Shown piece after piece: positions 36,794 through 46,497 of a DNA stretch of 64,000 nt. Position 1 is the first letter of the stretch. Each line of letters opens with the position of its first letter. The stretch lies in contig JAJEHS010000002.1 of the NCBI GenBank assembly GCA_022823605.1, positions 62,001 to 126,000 on the forward strand. The letters are read 5' to 3'. Below the pieces are notes generated by a model, which did not search any database, was not told where the DNA came from, and saw only the letters and a list, made by a program, of their open reading frames with translations. Source of the stretch: Paracoccaceae bacterium. Its GTDB lineage: Bacteria; Pseudomonadota; Alphaproteobacteria; Rhodobacterales; Rhodobacteraceae. The position numbers and the translations under genes are program-made.

Positions 36794-38011
36794 TCAGTTT
36801 GAAATTGAACCCAATTGCCGGATGATCTCACCGTTGGCATTGGCATTATCCTCAAGTATCCTCAACAGTTGAAGCTCAATACTCCTGAGCAACAATCGGG
36901 TTTCCGAATCCCCGATGCCCAAGGCAATTTTTTCGAGTGTTTCAGATAGCTGGGCTTGATTTTCCACAATTTGATAGAGGGAATTGGTTATATTTTGGCT
37001 TTGCTGCTCTCTTGACTCAAGGTCCTGGGTACTGGCTTCGGTATATTCCATTATTCTGGAGAACATTAGATTCATGTCTCTGACCGCTTCCATCGTCTCA
37101 GCCTTGTTTTGCTCGGAAATGATAAACAAATTCCTCATCTCCAGCAGCAAATCCGAGATTTCCTGTGAATAAGGTGTTGCGGAGTACGACTCATCCTGGA
37201 TTTCCACTCCTGGTTGGCTGACACCAATTTTGGTGATTTTTGAAACCCAATCCTCCAGGGTTCGATAAAACCTGTTCTGGCTGTTGCTGACAAACAAATC
37301 CAGCAACCCAACCACCAAGGAACCAATCAAACCCATCAAAGATGAGGAAAAGGCCAGTCCCATACCACCTAGAGGTCCTTCCAAACCTACTATTATCACT
37401 TCAAAAAGGTTGCTTGTAGGTCTGTCTTCTGCAAGACTCTGGATAAATTCCGAGATCTGGGGAATGGCAATTGCAAGTCCAATAAAGGTTCCCAACAATC
37501 CCAAATAAATGAGTAGATTGGTAATGTAGCGAGTGCTCTCGCGATGTTCTTCAACTCTGGATGCCACAGTATCAAGCAATGATTGAGCTGAAACAGTTGT
37601 TAAACGCAATCTCTTGGAAGTAGACCCCAACAAACTTGAAAGGGGAGCCAATAGGCTTGGTGCCGAAGGAAGATTATCCGTACCGCTGGAGTTTATGAAA
37701 AGCCCGATCCATCTGACCGACTTGAAAATGAGAAAAATCTGTGAAAAACTGGTGACCACTCCCCAAAGAAAGACGAAAATGATCAATCCTAAAATGTAAC
37801 CTGAATATTTGGATTGATAGAAAAATTCCGTGAAGTTTTCCCAAAATATGTAAACACCACATATTACAGCCAATACCACCAACAACATGGATATCATCTG
37901 GGTAAATGGTTGCTCGAAATATGTATAAAAGTCTCCCCCTTGGGTGGTGCTTTGTGATCCTCTGTCACCGGATGATTCCCGAGTCCCAAATGGTAAGTTA
38001 AATATTTTCAT
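36794..38011 (-). CDS. MotA/TolQ/ExbB-type proton channel protein with long C-terminal tail
   Basis: 405 residues. Hydrophobic helices lie at about 35-56 and 72-96, and a second pair at about 165-185 (LLIYLGLLGTFIGLAIAIP) and 212-240 (LGGMGLAFSSSLMGLIGSLVVGLLDLF), matching the MotA/TolQ/ExbB channel core. The GTFIGL and AFSSSLMGL stretches are typical of ZorA/ExbB relatives. The C-terminal ~120 residues are predicted helical and cytosolic. In Rhodobacteraceae such a gene is usually next to an OmpA-type peptidoglycan-binding gene; here the likely partner is at 22594-25353. Divergent from the stomatin gene. Confidence 0.85.
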   Translation of the reverse strand: MKIFNLPFGTRESSGDRGSQSTTQGGDFYTYFEQPFTQMISMLLVVLAVICGVYIFWENFTEFFYQSKYSGYILGLIIFVFLWGVVTSFSQIFLIFKSVRWIGLFINSSGTDNLPSAPSLLAPLSSLLGSTSKRLRLTTVSAQSLLDTVASRVEEHRESTRYITNLLIYLGLLGTFIGLAIAIPQISEFIQSLAEDRPTSNLFEVIIVGLEGPLGGMGLAFSSSLMGLIGSLVVGLLDLFVSNSQNRFYRTLEDWVSKITKIGVSQPGVEIQDESYSATPYSQEISDLLLEMRNLFIISEQNKAETMEAVRDMNLMFSRIMEYTEASTQDLESREQQSQNITNSLYQIVENQAQLSETLEKIALGIGDSETRLLLRSIELQLLRILEDNANANGEIIRQLGSISN

Positions 38012-38127
38012 ATTTTTAGAAACCTTTCAAGGCTGCAAGCGAACAACACCAAACTAATCCCAACACTTACTTTCTAAAACCCTTTAATTATATAATCTAT
38101 AAATAAAATAACATTAAAGAGGTTGTC

Positions 38128-39069
38128 ATGGATGCTGTTTTGTATCAGGGGTATATTGGATTAGTAATAGTAATTGGGCTATTCATTCTGATTTTCTTCT
38201 TTATGATGGTAAAGTCAATACCACAAGGGGAAAACTGGACAATCGAACGATTTGGCCGATTTGCTAGGACTCAGCAACCCGGCCTAAGACTCATCATACC
38301 ATTAATCGAGCGTGTTGGGAAGAAAGTCAACATGATGGAAAATGTCCTGAATGTAGGTGCCCAGGAAGTTATTACTCGTGACAATGCCACGATTTCGGCA
38401 GATGCCATTGCCTTCTATCAGATCATCGTTGCTGAAAAGGCCTCCTATGAAGTCAGGGATCTGGTCAATTCCCTGGAAAACCTGATTCAAACCAATATCA
38501 GATCTGTGATTGGATCAATGGATCTTGACGAATCTCTTTCCAACCGGGACCAGATAAACTCCCGGTTGCTGATGGTTATTGACGAAGCTGTCAAACCTTG
38601 GGGCGTCAAGGTAACCAGAATTGAAATCAAGGACCTGACCCCTCCTCCCAACATATCGGAGGCCATGGCCCGACAAATGAAAGCGGAACGGGATAAACGT
38701 GCCGAAGTATTACAGGCCGAAGGTGAAAAACAGTCTGCCATATTGCGGGCTGAAGGTCTGAGAGAAGCACAGATCAGGGAAGCTGAAGGCCGGAAGGAGG
38801 CTGCCTTTCTGGATGCAGAGGCACGCGAAAGAGCTGCCGAAGCTGAAGCCAAAGCAACTGAAATGGTTTCGAAAGCCATTGCCGACGGTGATATTCAGGC
38901 AGTGAACTATTTTGTTGCCCAGAAATACACCCAAGCACTGGAATCAGTCGCTTCATCACCAAACTCGAAAACCATCATGATGCCCCTTGAAGCAAGTAAC
39001 CTGCTTGGTTCTGTTGCCGGTATCGTCGAGCTAGTCAAGGGAGATTCAAAAAGGCCTGATGATGCCTGA
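38128..39069 (+). CDS. qmcA: Stomatin/QmcA-type SPFH protein
   Basis: 313 residues. An N-terminal membrane helix (about 9-28) precedes a band-7 domain starting KSIPQGENWTIERFGRFART with QPGLRLIIPLIERVG, and ending in a long Ala/Glu-rich helix with the AEGEKQSAILRAEGLREAQ repeat of paraslipins. SPFH proteins of this class form membrane microdomains and pair with NfeD. Here nfeD follows by 17 bases. AAAGAGG precedes the ATG. Confidence 0.93.
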   Translation: MDAVLYQGYIGLVIVIGLFILIFFFMMVKSIPQGENWTIERFGRFARTQQPGLRLIIPLIERVGKKVNMMENVLNVGAQEVITRDNATISADAIAFYQIIVAEKASYEVRDLVNSLENLIQTNIRSVIGSMDLDESLSNRDQINSRLLMVIDEAVKPWGVKVTRIEIKDLTPPPNISEAMARQMKAERDKRAEVLQAEGEKQSAILRAEGLREAQIREAEGRKEAAFLDAEARERAAEAEAKATEMVSKAIADGDIQAVNYFVAQKYTQALESVASSPNSKTIMMPLEASNLLGSVAGIVELVKGDSKRPDDA

Positions 39070-39086
39070 TCTCGAAAGGAAGAAAT

Positions 39087-39569
39087 ATGCCTGAATTGTT
39101 GACGGAATTGTCTCCCTGGGTATGGATTTCCCTTGGGTTTTTATTGGGAATTGTCGAGTTACTTGTAACCACCACCATTTTCATTTGGCCAGCACTTGCC
39201 GCCTTGTTGGTAGGTATTGCAATGTTCATGACGAATCTGGATTTTATTGCCCAGATACTGCTGTTTTTGATTCTTACCGTGGTTGCTGCGTTTGTGGGGC
39301 GATACCTGATGCCAAAATTTGAAAAGATGTTCGGTGGAAAGAACCGACCAATTCTCAACGATCCCACCAGAAGAAATATTGGTGAAATCGGAACTGTCAT
39401 TTCTTTGGATGAAAACGAGGGGATCGGGGTTTTCGGGGGAGTTCGTTGGCATTTTCGGTTACAAGAAGGTGTCTCTGTTGATAACGAAACCATAAAGAAG
39501 GTCAAGGTTGTAGATTCTACGGATTCCTTATTGATTGTGCGGCCCCTTATTAACCAAGACGCTCCCTAA
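39087..39569 (+). CDS. NfeD-family membrane protein
   Basis: 160 residues. Two to three hydrophobic helices (about 9-80) and a C-terminal OB-fold domain (NIGEIGTVISLDENEGIGVF ... VRWHFRLQEG) match short NfeD proteins (YbbK partner). NfeD acts with the adjacent stomatin in membrane quality control. AAGGAAG precedes the ATG. Its last 20 bases overlap the end of chaC on the other strand. Confidence 0.9.
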   Translation: MPELLTELSPWVWISLGFLLGIVELLVTTTIFIWPALAALLVGIAMFMTNLDFIAQILLFLILTVVAAFVGRYLMPKFEKMFGGKNRPILNDPTRRNIGEIGTVISLDENEGIGVFGGVRWHFRLQEGVSVDNETIKKVKVVDSTDSLLIVRPLINQDAP

Positions 39570-40119
39570 CCAGTTTATTCAATTTCTCCAGATTGGAATC
39601 TGCAATTCCCAACTGGTTTAATCTGTCGACAGTTTTGTTGAGGTAATCACTATTCGGCCCAACATCCCCTCTGGCACTTGAGATTATATGTGCTTGCTGC
39701 TCAAGGGACAGGTTCCCAGTGTACTGTGGGTGGTCAGGGTTGACAACATATAGCAGAGCGGTTAGGGTTCTACCATCACTCAGATTGATGTTATCCGTGC
39801 ATTCAATATAGGCATAGGATATCAATTCCCTTTTATGCAAATATGACAGGACTTTCCGCTTATCCTCCCGTTTACATCTTAGTGCCATCCCCCGACACTT
39901 TTCTCCATTACGTTTTTCAAGTGCCAGTACCAAACCGGGATTTTCCGCTGTACCACGATAGTGTACGGACCACATACAAAATGATCTTTGATAGCCATAC
40001 AAAACCGAGGGGATACTTTCAACTATTTCAAATCCCGGATTCCAAAGCAGGGAACCATATGCAAAAACCCAGAGATCTGCATTATCTTCCTTGAATTTAT
40101 CCCATATTTTATCGTTCAT
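39550..40119 (-). CDS. chaC: Gamma-glutamylcyclotransferase, ChaC family
   Basis: 189 residues. ChaC enzymes split glutathione into 5-oxoproline and Cys-Gly. The N-terminal signature DLWVFAYGSLLWNPGFE contains the substrate-binding YGSL loop. The YRGTAENPGLVLALE segment and the following residues, including the general-base Glu region, are present. Length fits bacterial ChaC. Convergent overlap with nfeD. Confidence 0.92.
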   Translation of the reverse strand: MNDKIWDKFKEDNADLWVFAYGSLLWNPGFEIVESIPSVLYGYQRSFCMWSVHYRGTAENPGLVLALEKRNGEKCRGMALRCKREDKRKVLSYLHKRELISYAYIECTDNINLSDGRTLTALLYVVNPDHPQYTGNLSLEQQAHIISSARGDVGPNSDYLNKTVDRLNQLGIADSNLEKLNKLVRERLG

Positions 40120-40345
40120 AAACCAATCTTAACAAATAATTGAATCCTTCACCCTGAATAAAGTTTCTCTTGCCCAAAGCCAATAATCCCTCAAGCATTT
40201 TGCACAAATTGATACAATCTTTTTGACAATCTGGTAAATCCCTTCAGGTAAACCTAGCCCTTTTCCAAATCAAAAATGTACTTGTAATGAAACATTTTTT
40301 GAAAAAGTTATTTCCATGATTTTCAGGGTCGGGTAAATCAACGAT

Positions 40346-41296
40346 ATGCTACGAAATAAATTGTTCATTTTGGTTGTGTCAATCACCCTACTTTCAGTAG
40401 GTTGGTCGATTTTTTGGTTTGTCAGGGGAAATATAACTGAAAGTATCGTCCAATCCTTCCTTGATGAGGGAAATAGCGACTGGGAATTTGAATATTCTGA
40501 TATTTCGATACGAGGCTTTCCAAATCGAACAGATTTAAGGATACATGATCTGAGAATCACCAAAAGGTATAACGCAACAGATTTGATGTTGGGGAATTTG
40601 AACATATTGAGTTTGGTTTACAACTGGAATGATTTTATAATTGTATTCGCCCCATTGCAAAGTGCCGTAATCGGTGGTGTGGAATACATTGTAGATTCTG
40701 ACTATCCACGTTCTAGCCTAAGTTTGAACAATCGATCAGGAATACCATTGAATTCATTTATTACCGAAATAAAACAAACCAGTGTAACCACATCCGATGA
40801 AACAAACCTGAACCTAGATTCTGGTCTCTTTGCAATAAAGCCGGATGAAACTGATCCTGACACCTTTCTGGTTCACCTGAATTTGAATGATATTACCCTG
40901 TCAAACTCAAGGACCCAGTTTGCCCTGGAACCATTTAATTTTGTAGTAAACGGTGAGGTGCTACTTTCTGGTTCTGATTCCAGCCAATGTATTTCAGTTG
41001 AGGAAATTAATTTAAGCTCGCTCAATTTCGATTTTGATGATTTCGGACTTCACCTAAAGGGTGAGCTCAAGAATGAATTCGGTTTACCAAATGGATCCCT
41101 GTCAATTAATCTTGAAGGCATGAAAGGGAAATTCTTTGAATTGTTAAGTGCAACCGGACTACTCCCACAATGGGTGATTGATGTGATTTCGAGATTGCCG
41201 ATAGACAGTTATGAAATTCAGATTGTTGATGGACGTATGAATTTTATGAATTTGTTGGATATCAAGGTTTTTGACTCTTTCCCCGAGTTTTGCTGA
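40346..41296 (+). CDS. DUF2125-domain protein
   Basis: 316 residues with an N-terminal membrane helix or signal (about 5-25, LFILVVSITLLSVGWSIFWF) followed by a beta-rich, presumably periplasmic region containing ISIRGFPNRTDLRI, the recognisable DUF2125 pattern. Function unknown; the family is widespread in alphaproteobacteria and is often found between chaC and tyrA, as here. The 3' end overlaps the end of tyrA by 35 bases on the opposite strand. Confidence 0.82.
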   Translation: MLRNKLFILVVSITLLSVGWSIFWFVRGNITESIVQSFLDEGNSDWEFEYSDISIRGFPNRTDLRIHDLRITKRYNATDLMLGNLNILSLVYNWNDFIIVFAPLQSAVIGGVEYIVDSDYPRSSLSLNNRSGIPLNSFITEIKQTSVTTSDETNLNLDSGLFAIKPDETDPDTFLVHLNLNDITLSNSRTQFALEPFNFVVNGEVLLSGSDSSQCISVEEINLSSLNFDFDDFGLHLKGELKNEFGLPNGSLSINLEGMKGKFFELLSATGLLPQWVIDVISRLPIDSYEIQIVDGRMNFMNLLDIKVFDSFPEFC

Positions 41297-42203
41297 TTTT
41301 ACCTTTTGAACGACCAAAATCTGGTGAAGCAGTATCCTGACCAGCTTCGATTATACCCTGACGAATGGCTCGGGTCTTATGAAAGTAGTCGAAAAGCTCA
41401 GGTCCATTTTCTGTTCTGATTAACCTTTGCAGAGCAAAGAGTTCTTCAGTAAATCTACCAAGTATATCCAGGGTTGCTTCCTTGTTGGATAGGAAAACAT
41501 CTCTCCACATGGTCGGGTCCGATGCAGCAATCCTAGTAAAATCCCTAAACCCGGCAGCCGAGTATTGGATAACTTCAGAATTCCTGATTCTATGAAGATG
41601 ATCTGCTGTGCCAACCATGGTATATGCTATCAGATGGGGTACATGGGATGTAACAGCGAGAACCGTATCGTGGTGATCTGGGTCCATAATTTCCACCTTG
41701 GAACCCAAGGTCTGCCAAAAATTGCTAAGTTCAGTGATTTTATCCGGGTCTGTACCCTTCAATGGTGTCATCAAACACCAACGGTTTTCAAATAGTTCGG
41801 CAAATCCTGACTCAGGACCGGAGAATTCTGTTCCAGCAAGCGGATGTGAAGGAATAAAATGTACATTGTCAGGTACATGACCAACGACCTTATCGATCAC
41901 GAAACGCTTCACTGAACCCACATCAGTAAGTATCGAACCTTGCTTGAGCTTGGGCCCTATTTTGCTGGCAATGGTCTCAAAGGTACCTACAGGTGTACAA
42001 AGAATTACCAAATCGGCATTTTCAACCGCTTCCTCTGGAGCAGGATACATCTTGTCGGCCAATCCGAGTTCCAGAGCCAATCTGGTAGATTCACTCGATT
42101 TGGTATGCCCTACTATATTTTTGGCAAGGTTATGTTTTCTAATTGCCAAAGAGATTGAGGATCCAATCAATCCGACACCTATCAAGGCAACGCGTTCAAA
42201 CAC
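41262..42203 (-). CDS. tyrA: Prephenate/arogenate dehydrogenase (TyrA/TyrC)
   Basis: 313 residues, oxidative decarboxylation in tyrosine biosynthesis. The NAD(P) fold starts ALIGVGLIGSSISLAI (GxGxxG at about 8-13). The LTDVGSVKR segment and HPLAGTEFSG, with the catalytic His, are diagnostic. Specificity (prephenate or arogenate) cannot be read with confidence. The start is GTG 42203. The C-terminus ends in a basic tail (GRSKGKISKTRGKSQK). Confidence 0.93.
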   Translation of the reverse strand: MFERVALIGVGLIGSSISLAIRKHNLAKNIVGHTKSSESTRLALELGLADKMYPAPEEAVENADLVILCTPVGTFETIASKIGPKLKQGSILTDVGSVKRFVIDKVVGHVPDNVHFIPSHPLAGTEFSGPESGFAELFENRWCLMTPLKGTDPDKITELSNFWQTLGSKVEIMDPDHHDTVLAVTSHVPHLIAYTMVGTADHLHRIRNSEVIQYSAAGFRDFTRIAASDPTMWRDVFLSNKEATLDILGRFTEELFALQRLIRTENGPELFDYFHKTRAIRQGIIEAGQDTASPDFGRSKGKISKTRGKSQKP

Positions 42204-42428
42204 TATCTCTAACCCTTCATATTAATTAACACTGGGTGTTCTACTGCATAAATCAATTCAAAATGAATTGGTGCTGATATTAACGAAACATAGTAATTTG
42301 GTCTGAAAAAGTAAAAAAAGAACCATTCCACATAGACAAAATGCGATTTAGCCTGTTTCCCGGAATATAATCAAACTGAAATGCAAGTGCCCAGTCAATT
42401 ATCGCAAGGACTGAAAGGCTCAACCGGT

Positions 42429-44612
42429 TCAAAGAAACCTTTGAGGGTCGACATCTATGGTCAATCTTATACTTCCGGGTATTTTGAATTGGTTTAACCA
42501 CATGCGGATGGCTCTTTGTACACGTAAACTCCGTTCGGCCTTGATCAACAATCGGTAGCGTACCCTTCCCTGTATACGTGCAATCGGAGCAGGTGCAGGT
42601 CCATATAATTCATAATTTTCATCCATCAGTGGCTTGGAATCTTGTGCCAACGCCATACTGAATCCTTCAACCTCATCAACATCCTTACCGGAAACTATCA
42701 CTCCAATATACTGGCTGAAAGGGGGGCTTCCCGTAACCTCCCTTTCTCGACTTTCAGCTTCCCAAAAAGCCTCATCATTGTTGGAAGTTATGGCCTGGAT
42801 AACAGGATGATCGGGATTCCATGTCTGCAGCAAAGCGATACCGGGAATATCAGCCCTACCGGAGCGACCGGTAACCTGCCGGATAATCTGAAAGGTTCTC
42901 TCGGCTGCCCTGAAATCACCCCCTTGCAATCCCACATCCGCATCAATTACTGCCACGAGGGTAAGATAAGGAAAGTTATGGCCCTTGGCGATAATCTGGG
43001 TTCCTATGATTATATCCACCTCACCCTTGGATATTTTTTCCAACGTATCCTTCAATTGCATGGGTGATTCGACCAGATCGGAAGACAAAACCTCGATCTG
43101 TGCTTGCTTGAAAATTGACTTCACCTCTTCAGCAAGCCTTTCTATACCCGGCCCCAAGGGAACCATCATCTCTTCGGCATGACAATCCGGGCATTTCTTG
43201 GGAACCACACTTCTGGCTCCGCATTGGTGACAAATCATCTCATTGAAATATCGGTGTTCGACCAGTCGGGCATCACAATCTGTACAACCGACCTGATTAC
43301 CGCAATTGGCACATACGGTAATTGGTGCATAACCTCTTCTGTTAAGGAACAAAAGTGATTGCTCGCCCTTTTGCAACCTGTCGGAGATTTCCTTTATCAG
43401 AGCTCCTGAAATCCATTTTCCGGAAGTGTCAGTCTCACCCTTCATGTCGATTATGTCAATTTCGGGAAGGGTTGCATCCCCAAACCGCGAAAGCAAATCT
43501 ACCCTTTCGTATTTTCCCTTGGTTACGTTAACCAGGGATTCCAGCGAGGGTGTTGCTGAAACCAGAATTATGTTTGCCTTATACAGAGAAGCCCGCAAAA
43601 CGGCCATGTCTCTGGCATTGTATATTATTCCGGAATCCTGTTTGTAAGAACTGTCATGTTCTTCATCAACGACAATGAGACCGAGATTGGAAAAGGGTAG
43701 AAACAGGGCTGACCTGGCGCCAACCACAAGTTGGGCAGTGCCTTCACCTGCCATCCGCCAGATTTTTCTCTTTTGAACCTTGCTGACAGATGAATGCCAT
43801 TCAAAAGGTGCCTCGCCAAATCTATCATTGAATCGCTTGATAATCTGTGAAGTCAGGGCAATCTCGGGTAACAAAACCAAAACCTGCTTTCCTTCCTTCA
43901 GTGTCCTGGCTATGACTTCAAGAAAAACTTCCGTTTTACCTGCTCCAGGAACTCCCTTAAGCAAAATCGGTGAAAATTCTTCCCGATCCAAAATGCAAAA
44001 GATTTTTTCCGTTGCACTTCTTTGTTCATCATTCAATTCAACGGTATTGCCTTCGAGATTGAAAACAGGTACTTCATCCTTGATCAACTTTTCGGAAAAT
44101 TGAAGAAAACCTCCTGATTCCAAGCGCTTGAGCACATCCATTCCTACGCCTGCTTCAGTAATTACATCCTTTATCAGATATTCCCTTCCTGGCTTTAGAA
44201 ATTTGAATACCTTCTCACGGGTTGGGGTCATTTTAGATGGAAGATTGCCATCCCACCTACAACATTTTTCAACCTTGGGACCTTCTGTCGGTTCCGGCAG
44301 TCTTGTGAGTCTGGCCAGAGTTGAGGAAAGCGAAACAAGGTTATATTCAGCTACCTTTTCCAGAAACAACCGAAAATTGTCATCAAGTCCTGGTACATCC
44401 AAAACCTTGATGATCGGACGGATCCTGCTTGGATCAAAATTACCATCACCCTTGTCCCATACGACTCCAACTACCTTTCTAGGTCCCAAAGGTACCATTA
44501 CGAAGGAACCGGTATCCACTTCTGATCCGGAAACCCGGTAATCCAGAAAGCCATCGATTGGTGCAGAAGGTAATACTCCTACCAAATCACCCGATTTGAA
44601 TTCCCCAGCCAA
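42429..44612 (-). CDS. priA: Primosomal protein N' (replication restart helicase)
   Basis: 727 residues. An N-terminal 3'-end-binding domain precedes the helicase core with Walker A GVPGAGKTE, the DEEH box (VVDEEHDSSYKQD) and SATPSLESL. The paired zinc-binding cysteines CANCGNQVGCTDCDARL and CHQCGARSVVPKKCPDC follow, then GTQIIAKGHNFPYLTLV and the QVTGRSGRA motif VI. The start is TTG 44612, for want of an ATG in the conserved region; the ribosome binding site is weak. Divergent from the transaldolase gene. Confidence 0.95.
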   Translation of the reverse strand: MAGEFKSGDLVGVLPSAPIDGFLDYRVSGSEVDTGSFVMVPLGPRKVVGVVWDKGDGNFDPSRIRPIIKVLDVPGLDDNFRLFLEKVAEYNLVSLSSTLARLTRLPEPTEGPKVEKCCRWDGNLPSKMTPTREKVFKFLKPGREYLIKDVITEAGVGMDVLKRLESGGFLQFSEKLIKDEVPVFNLEGNTVELNDEQRSATEKIFCILDREEFSPILLKGVPGAGKTEVFLEVIARTLKEGKQVLVLLPEIALTSQIIKRFNDRFGEAPFEWHSSVSKVQKRKIWRMAGEGTAQLVVGARSALFLPFSNLGLIVVDEEHDSSYKQDSGIIYNARDMAVLRASLYKANIILVSATPSLESLVNVTKGKYERVDLLSRFGDATLPEIDIIDMKGETDTSGKWISGALIKEISDRLQKGEQSLLFLNRRGYAPITVCANCGNQVGCTDCDARLVEHRYFNEMICHQCGARSVVPKKCPDCHAEEMMVPLGPGIERLAEEVKSIFKQAQIEVLSSDLVESPMQLKDTLEKISKGEVDIIIGTQIIAKGHNFPYLTLVAVIDADVGLQGGDFRAAERTFQIIRQVTGRSGRADIPGIALLQTWNPDHPVIQAITSNNDEAFWEAESREREVTGSPPFSQYIGVIVSGKDVDEVEGFSMALAQDSKPLMDENYELYGPAPAPIARIQGRVRYRLLIKAERSLRVQRAIRMWLNQFKIPGSIRLTIDVDPQRFL

Positions 44613-44924
44613 ATTTACTGGCCAATTTCTGCTATCCCGTCCGCCTTTGGAGTGGGAGATTGAATTCGGATATGGATTAACTCAATTGCCGGTTGAAATT
44701 GAAACAAGATTTTTGCCTTATTGTTATGCCAGAGTGATAGATATCATTTGTTCAAGGAGGTATTTGCTTCTACAAATACTCCCATCGGTACTATGGTTAT
44801 CCACAAATAAACTATTCTTTGCTGGAGAAATAATTAAAACTAATATTGAATTAAAAGTCCTGTTAGGACATTTAAATTTAAACTTATATTTTTATACTTC
44901 CAACCAAATCAACTGGAAAATGAC
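44613..44924. other. Divergent promoter region between priA and the transaldolase gene
   Basis: About 310 bases, strongly AT-rich toward the right end. A 5-bp hairpin GTCCT-GTT-AGGAC lies at 44857-44869. No gene was recognised. Confidence 0.5.
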
Positions 44925-45578
44925 ATGGAATTCTTTGCTGATACCGCGGAAACAAAAGAAATTGCCGAACTGATCGACCTCGGACTGATTGATGGCATAA
45001 CAACCAATCCTTCCCTTATCCGAAAATCTGGACGAGATGTGTTCCAGGTATTGTCCGAAATATGTCAGATGGTGAAGGGTTCGGTAAGTGCTGAAGTTGT
45101 CGGTTTAACGGCCAAGGAAATGGTTTCCGAAGGCCGACGCCTTGCCGAGATTGCCTCAAACATCACTATCAAGGTCCCCTTAACTCTAGAGGGTTTGAAG
45201 GCTTGTAAAATACTTTCCTCTGAAGGCAGGCAGGTAAATGTAACTCTATGTTTCTCATCAAATCAGGCATTACTCGCAGCCAAGGCTGGTGCAACCTATA
45301 TAAGCCCCTTCATAGGTCGACTGGATGATCTTGGCATGAATGGAATGGAACTGATCGAGGATATAAGAATCATCTACGACAATTATGATTTTGATACAAA
45401 AATATTGGCTGCTTCCATCAGGTCACCATTACATGTTAGAGAATCTGCCCTGGCTGGTGCAGATGTCGTTACCGTACCTCCGGCAATTATCAAGAAACTT
45501 GCCCAACATCCCTTGACAGACAAGGGTTTGGAAAGCTTTTTGGCTGACTGGAACAAAACAGGGATGAAAATAGTTTGA
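44925..45578 (+). CDS. fsa: Fructose-6-phosphate aldolase / small transaldolase
   Basis: 217 residues of the short transaldolase class. [13 protein letters not shown] begins the barrel, [14 protein letters not shown] is the family signature, and [14 protein letters not shown] holds the Schiff-base Lys. [14 protein letters not shown] and GADVVTVPP complete the active-site set. Members act as transaldolase or as fructose-6-phosphate aldolase, and sequence alone does not settle which. The stop overlaps the start of the DUF484 gene. Confidence 0.92.
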   Translation: MEFFADTAETKEIAELIDLGLIDGITTNPSLIRKSGRDVFQVLSEICQMVKGSVSAEVVGLTAKEMVSEGRRLAEIASNITIKVPLTLEGLKACKILSSEGRQVNVTLCFSSNQALLAAKAGATYISPFIGRLDDLGMNGMELIEDIRIIYDNYDFDTKILAASIRSPLHVRESALAGADVVTVPPAIIKKLAQHPLTDKGLESFLADWNKTGMKIV

Positions 45579-46324
45579 GCAAAAATTCCACACAAATGAA
45601 ACCCAGAAAAAAAAGGAATATCTCCAAACTGGATTTGAAGCAGAAAATCCTTTCCAACCCTGAAATAATTCTGGACGATCCGGAAATATTACTGCATCTA
45701 GGCAAAGCCCAAAATCCTGAATTGGGTGATAAAGTCATTGACATACGCAACGTCGCCATAAATAAATTGGAAAAGGTCCTATTTGAAACCGAGGAATTCA
45801 ATCGGGTTGCACTTCAGGCTGCAAGCGAGAACTTCCAGGGGGCCATAAGCATGCTCAATGCCATTCTGGTTTTGCTTGAAGCAAGGAATCTCGATGAATT
45901 CTTTCACAAGGTTTTGACGAGGGTACCGAAGATCATCAATGTTGATTATGTTCGTTTTATTCAATTGACCGGTAATTCCTCACTTCCACCACTGGTTGAT
46001 ATCAACAGTTTGGCAGTAAAAAATCTGACCCAGGACGAACTTAACTCATATCTTGGTGTCGAGGGCAAGGATCTTTATGATGAAGGGGTTGCCATGAGGA
46101 AAGTTACAAAGGGGAATACCAATATCTACGGTAATCTTGCCAGCCATGTCAAATCAGAAGCGATCATTGATCTTTCACTTGATTCTGACTATGATTTTAC
46201 CCTCACCTTTCTTATCCTGGGATCAACTCTGCCGGAAATGTTTGAAAATGGTATGGAAACGGATTTGCTGGAGAGGTTCGGGTCAGGATTTGCAAGGATT
46301 ATTGAACTGTTTTTAAAGAAATAA
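45575..46324 (+). CDS. DUF484 family protein
   Basis: 249 residues. An N-terminal segment with [18 protein letters not shown] is the DUF484 signature, then a coiled helix and a GAF-like domain (about 95-249, [18 protein letters not shown]...). Function unknown; DUF484 genes commonly precede xerC in proteobacteria, as here. The start TTG 45575 overlaps the transaldolase stop (TTGA), so translation is coupled. Confidence 0.88.
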   Translation: MSKNSTQMKPRKKRNISKLDLKQKILSNPEIILDDPEILLHLGKAQNPELGDKVIDIRNVAINKLEKVLFETEEFNRVALQAASENFQGAISMLNAILVLLEARNLDEFFHKVLTRVPKIINVDYVRFIQLTGNSSLPPLVDINSLAVKNLTQDELNSYLGVEGKDLYDEGVAMRKVTKGNTNIYGNLASHVKSEAIIDLSLDSDYDFTLTFLILGSTLPEMFENGMETDLLERFGSGFARIIELFLKK

Positions 46325-46497
46325 GGTTACTACTCTGGTACCAAACTTGTCCATGTTTAGGACATTCATGTTTTTGTTGACATTTTGAAAGGCCAGCCTT
46401 ATTTTGGGCTCACAATAAGGTGGCTAAAGTCATCCATAAATCGAATAACATACATTGAGGCAAGAAAATCGATTTTAGGATTTTCTGATACAGGCAG

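Noticed and set aside
22594-38011. Zorya anti-phage defence system
   Set aside because: A ZorA/ZorB-like pair is present, but no ZorC, D or E genes, no defence island context and 11 kb of unrelated genes between the two; treated as an envelope stator pair.
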